A stretch of 64,000 bases of DNA from SZUA-309 sp050185825 (GTDB lineage: Bacteria; Pseudomonadota; Gammaproteobacteria; Pseudomonadales; Azotimanducaceae): NCBI GenBank assembly GCA_050185825.1, contig JBFWZA010000015.1, forward strand, positions 1 to 64,000. Direction: 5' to 3'. The translations under genes were made by a program, and so were the position numbers. The notes under the pieces are model-generated. The model was given only the letters and a program-made list of their open reading frames with translations, ran no database searches and was not told the DNA's origin. This document shows positions 33,546 through 42,372 of the stretch, piece after piece. The first letter of the stretch is position 1, and each line of letters starts with the position of its first letter.

Positions 33546-34937
33546 TTGACCCGGACACGCAACGAACAGGACAGCCTGGGCACCGTCGCCGTACCCGCCG
33601 ACGCTTACTGGGGGGCGCAGACGCAGCGCAGCCTCGAGAACTTCCCCATCGGCGAGGAGCGGATGCCGCTTGCCATCATCCGGGCCTACGCGGCGATCAA
33701 GAAGGCGGCCGCTATCGCCAATGCCGCGCTCGGTGTGATCGATCCGGACCACGCCGATGCCATCCTGCGGGCCTGCGACGAGGCGCTTGCCGGCCGGTTC
33801 GACGATGCATTCCCGTTGTCCGTCTGGCAGACCGGCTCCGGAACGCAGACCAACATGAACGTCAACGAGGTGCTGGCCAACCGCGCCACGGAGATCCTCG
33901 GCGGCGACTTCCGGACCGAGAAACGGGTTCATCCCAACGACGAGCTGAACGCAAGCCAGAGCTCCAACGACACCTTTCCCACTGCCATGCATGTGGCGGC
34001 CTTCTCGGAGCTGGAACACCGGCTCAAGCCCGCCGTTGCACGACTCAGGGAAACCCTGGACGCCAAAGCCCGATCCTGGAACGGCATTGTCAAAACCGGT
34101 AGAACGCACCTCATGGACGCGACACCGCTGACCCTCGGCCAGGAGTTCAGCGGCTATGTGGCCCAGCTCGACGGTGCGCAGGCAGCACTGGCAGGCTGTA
34201 CGCCCCGGCTCGCCCGGGTCGCGCTCGGCGGCACGGCTGTCGGCACCGGGCTGAACGCTCCGCGTGGATTTGCCGAGCGGGCGATTGCCGAGCTTTCACA
34301 CATCACCGGCTTACCGCTTGCCGCAGCCGAGAACCGGTTTGCCGAGCTGAGCGCCCACGATGCGCTCGTCGAGCTCAGCGGTCAGCTGCGAACGCTGGCG
34401 GTGGCGCTCATGCACATCGGCAACCAGATCCGTCTGCTGGCCAGCGGGCCGAGAACGGCCATCGCCGAGATCCTCCTGCCGGCCAATGAGCCCGGCAGCT
34501 CGATCATGCCGGGCAAGGTGAATCCCACGCAGTGCGAGGCGTTGTGCATGGTGTGCGCACGCGTCATCGGCAACGACACGACTGTGGCCGTGGCGGGAAC
34601 GCATGGCCACCTGCAGCTGAACACCTTCAAGCCGCTGATTGCCTACAGCGTGCTCCAGAGTATCAGGCTGCTGGCCGATGCCACGGCGAGCTTCGAGGGA
34701 CGCTGCGCTCGCGGGATCGAGCCCAACCTGGCGCAGATCGAGGCGCTGCGCGAACGCAGCCTGATGCTCGTAACGTCGCTGGCACCGGTCATCGGCTATG
34801 ACAAGGCAGCGGAAGTGGCCAAGAAAGCCCACCTGGAAAACACCTCCATCCGTGCGGCGGCGCTGTCCCTGGGTGTGCTGGAGCCGTCGGCACTCGACGA
34901 GCTCCTGGACCCGAACAGGATGCTGGGCGGCGACTGA
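33546..34937 (+). CDS. fumC: Class II fumarate hydratase
   Basis: A 463-aa FumC (fumarate to L-malate, TCA cycle). It carries TGSGTQTNMNVNEVLANRATEILGG, HPNDELNASQSSNDTFPTAMH, KTGRTHLMDATPLTLGQEFSGY and the signature GSSIMPGKVNP. The start is a TTG at 33546, because it gives the normal N-terminus (SLGTVAVPADAYWGAQTQRSLENFPIG) and no ATG is available. It is close behind the ferritin gene (9 bp), so they may share a transcript; oxidant-resistant FumC often belongs to stress regulons. Confidence 0.95.
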   Translation: MTRTRNEQDSLGTVAVPADAYWGAQTQRSLENFPIGEERMPLAIIRAYAAIKKAAAIANAALGVIDPDHADAILRACDEALAGRFDDAFPLSVWQTGSGTQTNMNVNEVLANRATEILGGDFRTEKRVHPNDELNASQSSNDTFPTAMHVAAFSELEHRLKPAVARLRETLDAKARSWNGIVKTGRTHLMDATPLTLGQEFSGYVAQLDGAQAALAGCTPRLARVALGGTAVGTGLNAPRGFAERAIAELSHITGLPLAAAENRFAELSAHDALVELSGQLRTLAVALMHIGNQIRLLASGPRTAIAEILLPANEPGSSIMPGKVNPTQCEALCMVCARVIGNDTTVAVAGTHGHLQLNTFKPLIAYSVLQSIRLLADATASFEGRCARGIEPNLAQIEALRERSLMLVTSLAPVIGYDKAAEVAKKAHLENTSIRAAALSLGVLEPSALDELLDPNRMLGGD

Positions 34938-34972
34938 CCAGGGGGCACGCCACCGCCCGCACCGGGTCGACG

Positions 34973-35335
34973 TCAGCTCGTCGGCTTTTTCATCTCCTCG
35001 ACCTTCTCTTCGGCGGCTTTCTTCGCCTCGTCCACTGCTTCATCCGCAGCCTGCATTGCTTCCGCTGCAGCGGTTTCGGCTTCTTCGGCTGCGTCTCTGG
35101 CGGCCTCCGTCGCGCGCTCCATGCCGGCCTCGGCCTGCTCCATGGCAGCATCAGCAGCGTCCTGGGTTGCCGCAGCGGCCTCCTCCATCGCGTCGCCAGC
35201 CTTGTCCATGGCGTCGCCGGCCTCCTCCTGCAGGCTCTTCACGGCTTCCTGAGTGGCCGACTCCTCCTGCTGGCAGGCGCCGAGCATGACCGCCATGCCC
35301 GCTGCAAGTACCCACATCGTAAAGTGTTTCAACAT
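34973..35335 (-). CDS. Small Ala/Glu-rich lipoprotein with helical coiled-coil repeats
   Basis: A 120-aa protein. The signal peptide ends in a lipobox (VMLGACQQ). The mature part is nearly all helical: regularly spaced Glu/Asp, Ala and Met in an approximate heptad (e.g. EEAGDAMDKAGDAMEEAAAATQDAADAAMEQAEAGMERA). It ends in a basic KKPTS. Probably an outer-membrane-linked, helical envelope lipoprotein like small Lpp-type proteins. The ATG at 35335 follows GAGGAGAG. It is convergent with fumC and divergent from the universal stress protein gene. Confidence 0.8.
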   Translation of the reverse strand: MLKHFTMWVLAAGMAVMLGACQQEESATQEAVKSLQEEAGDAMDKAGDAMEEAAAATQDAADAAMEQAEAGMERATEAARDAAEEAETAAAEAMQAADEAVDEAKKAAEEKVEEMKKPTS

Positions 35336-35558
35336 CTGACTCTCCTCGATTTCCTGTCGTCGTTTTCCTGGCGACTGTCTGTCGCTGATTCTGCAGAGCA
35401 TCGCCGCACACCGGCGCAGCACCTCCGTACTGTAAGCGGATAGCTGACGGATTGCATTTTCTCCGGGATCACCAGAAACCCGCGCGCAGGGCACTGAGAA
35501 GTCGGCATGCATATTGCTGCCTCTTGTTCAGGCACTGAACACCGACAGGAGAAACGCC

Positions 35559-36869
35559 ATGGACAGAAGCAACAGCGGAAGCTACGACCCGGCAAGGTCG
35601 TCGCTGGGCTGGCCCGCCAGCCATTCGGAACGGCGCCGCCTGGAACACCTGCTGGTGGTGGTCGACGCGGCAACGCTCGAGGCGGAGGATCCGCGGCACA
35701 CGCCCCTGCTCGGGCGCACCGCAGCGGTCGCTGCAGCGCTCGGATGTCGGGTCACTCTCTACGCGGCCTGTGCCGACACCCCGAAGGCGGCGCGCCATCC
35801 ATATGGCCCGCAAGCGGAGAGCGTGGTGGATCACGTTGCCACGCGACTCGACGAATTCTGTCTCCGGCTCGACTCGCAGGGAATCCCGGCAACCCCACTG
35901 GCAGTGTGGGAACCACAGGAAGCAGACGAGATGCTCGATCGCATTCGTGAGATCGAACCCGATCTGCTGCTGAAGTCAGGCAGTTCCCGACGGTTCTTCG
36001 CGGGGCTGGCGAAGCACCCGGACTGGGAGCTGCTCAGGCAGGCCCGGATACCGATCTGGTACGTGGTCGGCTCTGGTGACAAATCGATCATCCGCCATGT
36101 GCTCACCGCCCTCGGCAGCAGCGAGCACCCTGAGGAGGTGACCGGCGCCCATGACTACGACGTCTGCAGTCTCGGAAATCTGATCGCAGCCGGATGCTCG
36201 GCCAGCAACACGATTCTGCACACCTATCTGCCTCCCCAGTACCCGCCCACCGCGGTGGCCTACCCAGCGGAAGCAACCCCTCTGGCGGGCCCGGCACCAA
36301 CGCAGGACCGGCAGGCGCAGGTGGCCGAGCACCACCAGCGGGTCATCGCGGGTTTTGCGCGGCTTTTCGGGATCGACCAGGAACGGGTGATAGTGCGTCC
36401 CGGACGCCTGGTGGATGCCGTCGCGGAGGTGGTCGAATCGACCGCGTCGGACCTGGTCGTCATGGGTGCACGCAATCTGACTCGGCTTCAGCGCCTGCTG
36501 AAACCAGTCAACGCCGAGCCGGTGTTGACCGGATCGTCCTGCGACGTCGTGATCCTCCCCGAGCGCGCAGCAGAAACCGCAACGGATTCGCTCACCGGTG
36601 AGTCGCGTATCGACCTTGAGACGGCCATGGTCAATCCCGAAGCCGTTTTCGGATCACCCGCCGCCCTGGCGGATTGTGATGACCTCTCGGCAGCGCTCAG
36701 GCTGCGCCTCCTGAGGATCTGGGAAAGCGACGTCCGCGCCGAGATGCGGGAAGAAGAGGAAGGTGGTCCCGTCGGACCCACGCGCGCCGGGCTGCTGCAG
36801 CGGATCCACCGGGCCCGTGAACGCCTGGGGACCGACAGCCCGGCACCCGGCCAGCCGGAGTTCAGCTGA
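35559..36869 (+). CDS. Tandem universal stress protein (two Usp domains)
   Basis: A 436-aa protein with two UspA folds. Domain 1 (about 30-160) begins LEHLLVVVDAATLE and has a degenerate nucleotide loop. Domain 2 (about 165-350) ends in VVESTASDLVVMGARNLTRLQRLLKPVNAEPVLTGSSCDVVILP, close to the G-x2-x9-G(S/T) ATP loop. A C-terminal tail of about 80 residues (ALRLRLLRIWESDVRAEMREEEEG) is unusual. The ATG at 35559 follows AGGAGA. It is in the same region as sodB and a second tandem Usp, which suggests a shared stress response. Confidence 0.88.
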   Translation: MDRSNSGSYDPARSSLGWPASHSERRRLEHLLVVVDAATLEAEDPRHTPLLGRTAAVAAALGCRVTLYAACADTPKAARHPYGPQAESVVDHVATRLDEFCLRLDSQGIPATPLAVWEPQEADEMLDRIREIEPDLLLKSGSSRRFFAGLAKHPDWELLRQARIPIWYVVGSGDKSIIRHVLTALGSSEHPEEVTGAHDYDVCSLGNLIAAGCSASNTILHTYLPPQYPPTAVAYPAEATPLAGPAPTQDRQAQVAEHHQRVIAGFARLFGIDQERVIVRPGRLVDAVAEVVESTASDLVVMGARNLTRLQRLLKPVNAEPVLTGSSCDVVILPERAAETATDSLTGESRIDLETAMVNPEAVFGSPAALADCDDLSAALRLRLLRIWESDVRAEMREEEEGGPVGPTRAGLLQRIHRARERLGTDSPAPGQPEFS

Positions 36870-36882
36870 CCGGGATACCCGG
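36870..36882. terminator. Short hairpin between convergent usp and sodB
   Basis: CCGGG-ATA-CCCGG is a perfect 5-bp stem directly after the usp stop and just before the sodB stop. The position suits a bidirectional terminator; there is no T-tract, so confidence is low. Confidence 0.3.
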
Positions 36883-36890
36883 AAAGGCGC

Positions 36891-37529
36891 TCACCGCGCC
36901 GCCTGGCGGAGACTCGAGCGCGTGGCGGCGCTGAGCGCGGCGTCCAGCCGCTCTCCAGCCACCTGCCAGTCGATCAGCTTCGCCAGGAACTGCTCGATGT
37001 AGCGTTTCCGATCGTTCCGGTAGTCCAGATAGTAGGCATGCTCCCAGACGTCGAGGGTCAGCAGCGCCACGCAGGAGTCGGGGCGGGGCAGGACCGCATC
37101 CGTGGTCGACAGCACCTCGAGCTTTGCCGCATCGCGGTTCCAGCACAACCAGGTCCATCCGGAGCCGAACTCGTTCAGGGCCGCGGTTTTGAATGCTTCC
37201 TCGAAGCCGGCCATGGAAGAGAATGCCTGTTCGATATGCTCGTGCATGATGCCATCCGGAGACGTCGTCTCCGGCGTCATCGACGTCCAGTAGAAATCGT
37301 GGTTCCAGATCTGAGCGGCCAGGTTGAAGACCGTTCTGTCCTCCTGCTCCCTGGCCGTCTCGATGACGGATTCCAGCGGCTGCGCGGCCTGATTCCCGTC
37401 CAGCACATCGTTGAGCTTTGCGACGTACCCGCCGTGGTGTTTATGGTAGTGGATCGACACCGTCTCTCGACCGATGACCGGTTCCAGCGCGTGTTCCTGA
37501 TACGGAAGGGGTTTCAGCTTGAATGACAT
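36891..37529 (-). CDS. sodB: Superoxide dismutase (Fe type)
   Basis: A 212-aa Fe/Mn-type superoxide dismutase (2 O2- to O2 + H2O2). The metal ligands H27 (IHYHKHHGGYV), H77 (WNHDFYW), D160 and H164 (LDVWEHAYYLDY) are all present. Q73 in AAQIWNH is the Fe-type glutamine, so I call SodB rather than SodA. No signal peptide is seen, so it is cytoplasmic. The upstream spacer of about 420 bp has a palindrome at 37674-37688. Convergent with a universal stress protein gene. Confidence 0.93.
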   Translation of the reverse strand: MSFKLKPLPYQEHALEPVIGRETVSIHYHKHHGGYVAKLNDVLDGNQAAQPLESVIETAREQEDRTVFNLAAQIWNHDFYWTSMTPETTSPDGIMHEHIEQAFSSMAGFEEAFKTAALNEFGSGWTWLCWNRDAAKLEVLSTTDAVLPRPDSCVALLTLDVWEHAYYLDYRNDRKRYIEQFLAKLIDWQVAGERLDAALSAATRSSLRQAAR

Positions 37530-37952
37530 GGAGGTTGCTCCTGTGTGTTAGCGCATTTCAGCGGTTGTGAGTGCCACCGGATCGTCCGATCGGCCACCCG
37601 GCTACCGGATGGGTGGTGCAAACGCCATGCCACACCGTCGCGCAGACCCACCCGAGGGTGGCGCGTTTCGCCTTTGTAAGATCTACAAGGTGGCGTGAAA
37701 AATCTGCCCGCAGGCACGGCAGCGTACGTCGATGCCCGGGCACCGATGTCCGTGCAAACGACCGGTGCACTATTGCGCGGTACGCGGTTGCCCGCGTGGC
37801 ACGAACCCATTCGCCGGGGATTTCTCGTCGATTGGGGTTTCGGCACGGTGTCTGCATAACGAACAGAAGAGCCCACACAACCACACTACGGCCGCCGCCG
37901 CTGCGCAGGTGTGCGAGTGCGCAGGCGCGCGACAGCGAGCCGAGGAGCTGCG
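37530..37952. other. Intergenic region between sodB and second usp gene
   Basis: About 420 bp between divergent genes. It holds the palindrome at 37674-37688 and some G/C-rich stretches. I see no convincing small gene or structured RNA; frames through it are short or without homology. Promoters of both flanking genes must lie here, but no strong sigma-70 boxes stand out. Confidence 0.45.
37674..37688. promoter_or_regulatory. Perfect palindrome TTGTA-AGATC-TACAA upstream of sodB and usp
   Basis: A 15-bp inverted repeat with 5-bp arms and an AGATC centre, flanked by CCT and GG (near-symmetric). It is in the divergent region of sodB and a universal stress protein gene. It is AT-rich against a GC-rich background and may be an operator for a dimeric regulator of a stress regulon. 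No known box is matched exactly. Confidence 0.5.
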
Positions 37953-38939
37953 ATGAAACTTCAGAAAATTCTGGTCGTGCTGGATTCGGATGAGTCCGAC
38001 TGGAGCATGACAGATCCGCTCATCGACCGTGCGGTGACGCTGGGGTGTCAATTCGATGCCGCGCTGATACTACTCCGCGTCGCCTACGAACCCACGCTGG
38101 GATTCGGCGTGCTCGCCTCACGGGAATCGATCGATGCGGGGCGCCTGAAGCTCATGGCCAGCTACCGCGCTGCCCAGGAGGGTCTGTGCGAGGAGATACG
38201 GACATCATCGGGTCTCGAGGTGCTCAGCGAGACGGTCTGGAGTCACGACCAGAGCCGCTGCATCCTCGAAACCACGGACACCCGGCAGGCAGACCTTATC
38301 CTGAAGCGCAATGGCGAGCACGCCTACCTGCTCGGCCTGCTCTCCACCACCGACTGGGATCTGGTCCGCACGGCGCGCACACCCTTGTGGTTCGTGCCGC
38401 AGGACGCGCAGCGGGATCCGTCCAGCGGCATCGTTGCAGCCATCGACCAGACCTTCTTCGCCGAGGAAACGGGTGAAGAGTTCGAGCTGGATCACGAGTG
38501 TTTCGACACGGCAAAGCTGCTTTCGGATCAGTTCGAATGCCCGCTGTTTGCCGTGCACGCCTACCTGGTGCCCAACATGCTCGGCGGCTACGAAGCCATG
38601 CTGCCCCTTCCGGCCGCTGGCCGCGCGCCGTTTTCGGGCGAGGCGCTGAGCACGGTGCGCGCGCAGGTCTCTCACCGCCACCGCGAGGCGGTGCTGGACT
38701 TCATCGACGAGCATGGCATCCCGCTCGATGACGTGGTCATCCGTGAGGGTCATGTCGATCGGGTGCTGACCGCCACCGCACGGGCAATGGATGCCGGCCT
38801 GATCGTGATGGGATCCACCAACAAGACCTGGTGGGACCGAGTGCTCGGACGCGTGCACGCCGAGCCGACACTGGCCAGCGCACCGTGCGATGTCCTGTTC
38901 ATCCGCCCGACTGAATCACCTGGCACGGGAGTTGCGTGA
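37953..38939 (+). CDS. Tandem universal stress protein (two Usp domains)
   Basis: A 328-aa protein with two UspA-like domains: domain 1 begins MKLQKILVVLDSDESD; domain 2 ends VTATARAMDAGLIVMGSTNKTWWDRVLGRVHAEPTLASAPCDVLFIRP (actual start of the block LTATARAMDAG), with a G-x-T ATP-type loop of the family. The ATG at 37953 follows CGAGGAGC. It is a distant paralogue of the usp at 35559-36869. The coiled-coil stress protein follows 36 bp later. Likely cytoplasmic. Confidence 0.87.
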   Translation: MKLQKILVVLDSDESDWSMTDPLIDRAVTLGCQFDAALILLRVAYEPTLGFGVLASRESIDAGRLKLMASYRAAQEGLCEEIRTSSGLEVLSETVWSHDQSRCILETTDTRQADLILKRNGEHAYLLGLLSTTDWDLVRTARTPLWFVPQDAQRDPSSGIVAAIDQTFFAEETGEEFELDHECFDTAKLLSDQFECPLFAVHAYLVPNMLGGYEAMLPLPAAGRAPFSGEALSTVRAQVSHRHREAVLDFIDEHGIPLDDVVIREGHVDRVLTATARAMDAGLIVMGSTNKTWWDRVLGRVHAEPTLASAPCDVLFIRPTESPGTGVA

Positions 38940-38975
38940 CTCCGGGTAAGTGACGAAATCAGGAGAGTAAGCACC

Positions 38976-39263
38976 ATGACCAAGAAGGAAGCCATGATCG
39001 AGAAGGCGGAAGCCCGCCTGTCGCAGCTCGACGCGGAGGTCAAACGCCTGCACGCGAAATCCGAAGTCGCCAACGCGGAGCTGAAGCTCAAGGTTCAGGA
39101 GGAGCTCGCCGAGGTCAAACGCCATCGCCGTACCTTCGAGAACCGCATCGACGAGATCCGCCAGGCGGGTGAGGACGCCCTGGTGGACCTCTCCGACGGT
39201 TTCGAGCGCGCCTGGTCCACCCTCTCCAATCATCTCGAGCGGGCTGCAGCACGCTTCAAGTGA
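38976..39263 (+). CDS. Small coiled-coil stress-type protein (sll1863-like)
   Basis: A 95-aa protein that is almost entirely helical: KEAMIEKAEARLSQLDAEVKRLHAKSEVANAELKLKVQEELAEVKRHRRTFENRIDEIRQAGEDALVDLSDGFERAWSTLSNHLERAAARF. No signal peptide and no Cys. Small coiled-coil proteins of this layout occur beside universal stress genes (the sll1863-like stress family); the match is by general resemblance. The ATG at 38976 follows AGGAGAG. It probably forms an operon with the upstream usp (36 bp gap). Confidence 0.75.
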   Translation: MTKKEAMIEKAEARLSQLDAEVKRLHAKSEVANAELKLKVQEELAEVKRHRRTFENRIDEIRQAGEDALVDLSDGFERAWSTLSNHLERAAARFK

Positions 39264-39265
39264 GG

Positions 39266-39916
39266 TCAGGGCCGCGCGAACAGTAACTCCAGCCGGCCTT
39301 CCTGGAGCAGGGTCGCACGCTGGATGGTGAGCGCCGCGAAGTGCTCGGTGATCTGCTGCTGCGTGTGCGCGTGGTAGCGGGTGCCCGACTCTCCCGGACG
39401 CAGCAGCAGGTGCGTCCCTCTGAGGATCCCGTAGCGGTAGTGCCCCCGGCCGCTGTTGAGCGTCGGGTCACCTGCCCGGGCACCGGCATGCAGGGCACCG
39501 AATCCGTACCCCAGCGTCCCGGGACCGACATGCGGTGCGAGCGCCCGGGAGAGGCCTTCCAGCGCGATCAGGTCGATGTGATGAAACGTGTCCCAGAACA
39601 GGCACACATCGAAGATCAGGTCATCCGGCAGATCCAGATAGCGTGTGAACGCTTCCGCCGCAGCACGGGTATCCGGCGCTTCGGGTGGATCCGTCAGCAG
39701 CTCGCAGCCGAGCAGGTCCGTGAAGTGGATGCGGGCGTTGTAGCCCGCGAAGAAGTCCACCGTGCTCTGGGCGCCCGGGCCCGCGTCGAGCACCTGAATC
39801 CGGCCGCGATTTTCGATGCCTTCCAGCAGCATGGGGAGCAACCGGCTGGCGACGGCATCCGGTTCGGCACGCGGGCCGCCGGCGCCGGATGACGCCGTCC
39901 GCTTTCTTGTGAGCAT
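39266..39916 (-). CDS. Class I methyltransferase-like protein
   Basis: A 216-aa protein with a Rossmann-like methyltransferase fold: IQVLDAGPGAQSTVDFFAGYNARIHFTDLLGCELL (motif I, with G-x-G as GPG) and DDLIFDVCLFWDTFHHIDLIALEGLSRALAPHVGPGTLGYGFGAL. The end (RYHAHTQQQITEHFAALTIQRATLLQEGRLELLFA) matches the terminal strand region. The ATG at 39916 is used because the stretch before it is Arg-rich noncoding. It begins 13 bp after the bactofilin stop, so bactofilin and this gene form an operon. The substrate is unknown. Confidence 0.78.
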   Translation of the reverse strand: MLTRKRTASSGAGGPRAEPDAVASRLLPMLLEGIENRGRIQVLDAGPGAQSTVDFFAGYNARIHFTDLLGCELLTDPPEAPDTRAAAEAFTRYLDLPDDLIFDVCLFWDTFHHIDLIALEGLSRALAPHVGPGTLGYGFGALHAGARAGDPTLNSGRGHYRYGILRGTHLLLRPGESGTRYHAHTQQQITEHFAALTIQRATLLQEGRLELLFARP

Positions 39917-39929
39917 GGAGATAGGGCTC

Positions 39930-40451
39930 TCAGCCGCCGGTCTGGCTCTGCCTGTCGTCCACCGCCTCCGGCTTTGCCGGTCCGGTGGTACGCTTCGGAG
40001 GCACAGTTGCCGATGCCGTCCTGCTTTCACCCGGATCCATGTCGATGGAGCCTTTGAACTTGGCACCGTCTTCCAGGGTCACCCTGGGAGCCACGATGTT
40101 GCCGAGCACCCTGCCGGACTTGGTGATGATCACCTTTTCCGTGCCGGTCACATCGCCGGTGACCTGACCATCCACACGAATCGTCTTCGCGGAAAGGTTG
40201 GCCTTCACCTGCCCTTTCTGGCCGATGGTGAGGTCGTGCCCCGACAGCTCCACCGAGCCCTCGACAGCACCCTCGATCACCAGATTCTCGTCACCGCTGA
40301 CCTCGCCCTTGATCCTGATGGTCGATCCGATCACTGCCGTATTCCTCGTGTTGTAAGCGTCTGCAGGGGTCTCCGAGCGAGGCGGAGGATTGAACGTGCT
40401 CGTGCCGGGAGCGCTGTCGGGGGGGCTGGTTTCCTTGCGTTTATCGAACAT
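39930..40451 (-). CDS. Bactofilin (polymer-forming cytoskeletal protein)
   Basis: A 173-aa bactofilin (DUF583). The beta-helix core has the repeating GxxIKGEVSGDENLVIEGAVEGSVELSGHDLTIGQKGQVKANLSAKTIRVDGQVTGDVTGTEKVIITKSGRVLGNIVAPRVTLEDGAKFKGSIDM pattern, between disordered ends (N-terminal SPPDSAPGTSTFNPPPRSE; C-terminal TTGPAKPEAVDD). Bactofilins form filaments that organise peptidoglycan synthesis, polar structures or chromosome anchors. Start MFDKRKE at 40451. The methyltransferase-like gene follows in the same operon. Confidence 0.94.
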   Translation of the reverse strand: MFDKRKETSPPDSAPGTSTFNPPPRSETPADAYNTRNTAVIGSTIRIKGEVSGDENLVIEGAVEGSVELSGHDLTIGQKGQVKANLSAKTIRVDGQVTGDVTGTEKVIITKSGRVLGNIVAPRVTLEDGAKFKGSIDMDPGESRTASATVPPKRTTGPAKPEAVDDRQSQTGG

Positions 40452-40608
40452 GGCTGCGACCTCTTGTAAAGCAGAACGATGTAAGGATCCGGAGCCAACT
40501 ATAGGCCATCTACCGCCGCAGAAAATGACAATTTTCTGTAGATAAATCCGCGCCCGGCAGACGGGGCCGGATGCCGTATGCTCTCGCCTCCGCCACTGCA
40601 GGCCCGCC

Positions 40609-41862
40609 ATGACCGAAAGCACCGAAACCGCCGATCCCGTCGGGCCGCGACGCCCCTGGGACGCCTTCCGGTACCGTGACTACCGCCTGCTCTGGACCGT
40701 GCTGGTGACGGCTTCCATCGTCATCTGGATGCGTATCCTCGGCACCGCCCAGTGGCTGCTGGACGAGACGGGGTCCGCCTACCTGGTGGGCCTGATCGGC
40801 GTGGTGCAGCTGGTGGTGCAGATTCCGGCGCTGCTCTGGGGCGGCACCCTGGCCGACCAGCTCGACCGGAAACGCCTTATGGGCCTGGCGCATGCCACCA
40901 CAGCCGTGGTGCTGCTCACCCTCGGGGTCCTGAACAGCCAGGAACTCCTGACGCCCGCCATGGTTTATGTGGGCATCGCCGTTACCGCCGCCTCTCAGAT
41001 GTTCGCGAGCCCTGCCCGCTCGGCGCTGGTGCCGGTGGTCATTCCCAGGGACAAGCTGATGCTGGCAGCCTCCACGGATACCGCCTCCCAGAACGCCAGC
41101 GCCATCGTCGGCCCGCTGATCTTTGCGGCCGTAGCCGTGCAGCAGGGCCTGTCGGCCACCTTTCTGCTCGCGGGCGGCATCTCGCTGGTCGCCGCGCTGG
41201 TCTCGATCACCATCCGGGCACCCGGGCGTGCCGAGATCACCGACCAGCCAGCCCAGTCGAGGGTGCAGCAGACGGTCGCCGGGCTCCGCTACGTCTCCAG
41301 GCACCCCATCCTGCCCGGCCTGTTTCTGCTCGACGCCGGCATCACCGTGGCATCGTTCTACCGGGAGATCCTGCCCGTGCTGGCGCTCGGCCTCTTTGCC
41401 GGCGGCGCCAGCGCCACGGGCCTGCTCGGTGCCGCCAACTCCAGCGGCGCCATTCTCGGCTCGTTTCTCGCCCTGACGCTGGTGTGGTACCGGAAGAAGG
41501 GCATGCTCGTCCTCTACGCCTCCTTCGCCTACGGCTTCATCCTGTTCGGCTTTGGCGCGGCCACCACGCTCTGGTTCGGGGCACTCATGATCGCCGCGCT
41601 CGGCGCTGCAGACGCGGTAACGGTGGCCGTGCGCCAGACGACGGTGATGCTCACCACCCCGGATCACATGCGCGGGCGCGCCTTCGCGCTCATGATCCTG
41701 GCGGCGCAGACGGCAAATAACGTGGGCACGATCTGGGTAGGCGTGTGGGCAGGCGCCATTGGTGCCGCCAACACCATGATGCTCGGCGGCTTGATCTCCG
41801 TGGTCGCCACCGCGCTGATCTGGCGATTCTGGCGTCCGATCCGGGAGTTCCAGTCCGACTGA
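40609..41862 (+). CDS. MFS transporter (MFS_3/EntS-like)
   Basis: A 12-helix MFS exporter of 417 aa of the EntS-like branch: DAFRYRDYRLLWTVLVTASIVIWMRILGTAQWLLDETGSAYLVGLIG at the start and GGTLADQLDRKRLMGLAHA as the loop motif; PARSALVPVVIPRDKLMLAASTDTASQNASAIVGPLI marks the family. Family members export siderophores or drugs. It stands alone, divergent from bactofilin and convergent with a small lipoprotein gene. Confidence 0.9.
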   Translation: MTESTETADPVGPRRPWDAFRYRDYRLLWTVLVTASIVIWMRILGTAQWLLDETGSAYLVGLIGVVQLVVQIPALLWGGTLADQLDRKRLMGLAHATTAVVLLTLGVLNSQELLTPAMVYVGIAVTAASQMFASPARSALVPVVIPRDKLMLAASTDTASQNASAIVGPLIFAAVAVQQGLSATFLLAGGISLVAALVSITIRAPGRAEITDQPAQSRVQQTVAGLRYVSRHPILPGLFLLDAGITVASFYREILPVLALGLFAGGASATGLLGAANSSGAILGSFLALTLVWYRKKGMLVLYASFAYGFILFGFGAATTLWFGALMIAALGAADAVTVAVRQTTVMLTTPDHMRGRAFALMILAAQTANNVGTIWVGVWAGAIGAANTMMLGGLISVVATALIWRFWRPIREFQSD

Positions 41863-41871
41863 CCGAGCCAG

Positions 41872-42285
41872 TTACTGCTGAACGAATCGACCCAGCACGC
41901 AGGTCCCTGCCAGCCGCGCGATGCTCTGCGAGCGCTGCAGCAGCAGGAGCTGATCGCCCGCGCACGCATCGCCGGTTTCGGTGACGAAAGCCACCTCATC
42001 CATCGCCGGCATCATCGGGCACAGGCCGCGCAGGTTGTTGTGCCAATCGGTCCCATCACGAAGCAGCACACGCAGACCGACGTCGTCCAGCGGTCTGGCG
42101 GCAGTCATGTCATCGAGCGGCACGCAGGCGCGGTCGTCCCCCACCGTCTGCAGCGCCGTTGTCGGGATCTCCCCTCTGGCGCCCGGACCGAGCTCGTCAC
42201 AGGCCGTCAGCAGAACAGGCAGCACCCACAGGAGACGCCACCTCGCCTTCGCGGCCTGCCCGAAGCCGGATTTTCCTGTGCTCAT
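41872..42285 (-). CDS. Small lipoprotein, DUF6491-like
   Basis: A 137-aa protein with a signal peptide and lipobox VLLTAC. The mature part has a Cys pattern (RACVPLDD, GLCPMMP, DACAGDQLLLL, GTCVLGRF) and an NNLRG...CP block that resembles DUF6491-type small lipoproteins. The function is not known. The ATG at 42285 has GGAGGG upstream at a slightly long distance. Convergent with the MFS gene. Confidence 0.7.
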   Translation of the reverse strand: MSTGKSGFGQAAKARWRLLWVLPVLLTACDELGPGARGEIPTTALQTVGDDRACVPLDDMTAARPLDDVGLRVLLRDGTDWHNNLRGLCPMMPAMDEVAFVTETGDACAGDQLLLLQRSQSIARLAGTCVLGRFVQQ

Positions 42286-42372
42286 TGTCTGACATACCCT
42301 CCGTTGATTTGCCTTTGTCCCTGATGGGGTGCAAGTTGCGTACCACGGAGCAGCGCAGGCACACGCCGAACG

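Noticed and set aside
33546..33557. Later ATG for fumC
   Set aside because: The first in-frame ATG (about residue 40, in EERMPL) would remove the conserved DSLGTVAVPADAYWGAQTQRS start; the TTG at 33546 fits the family.
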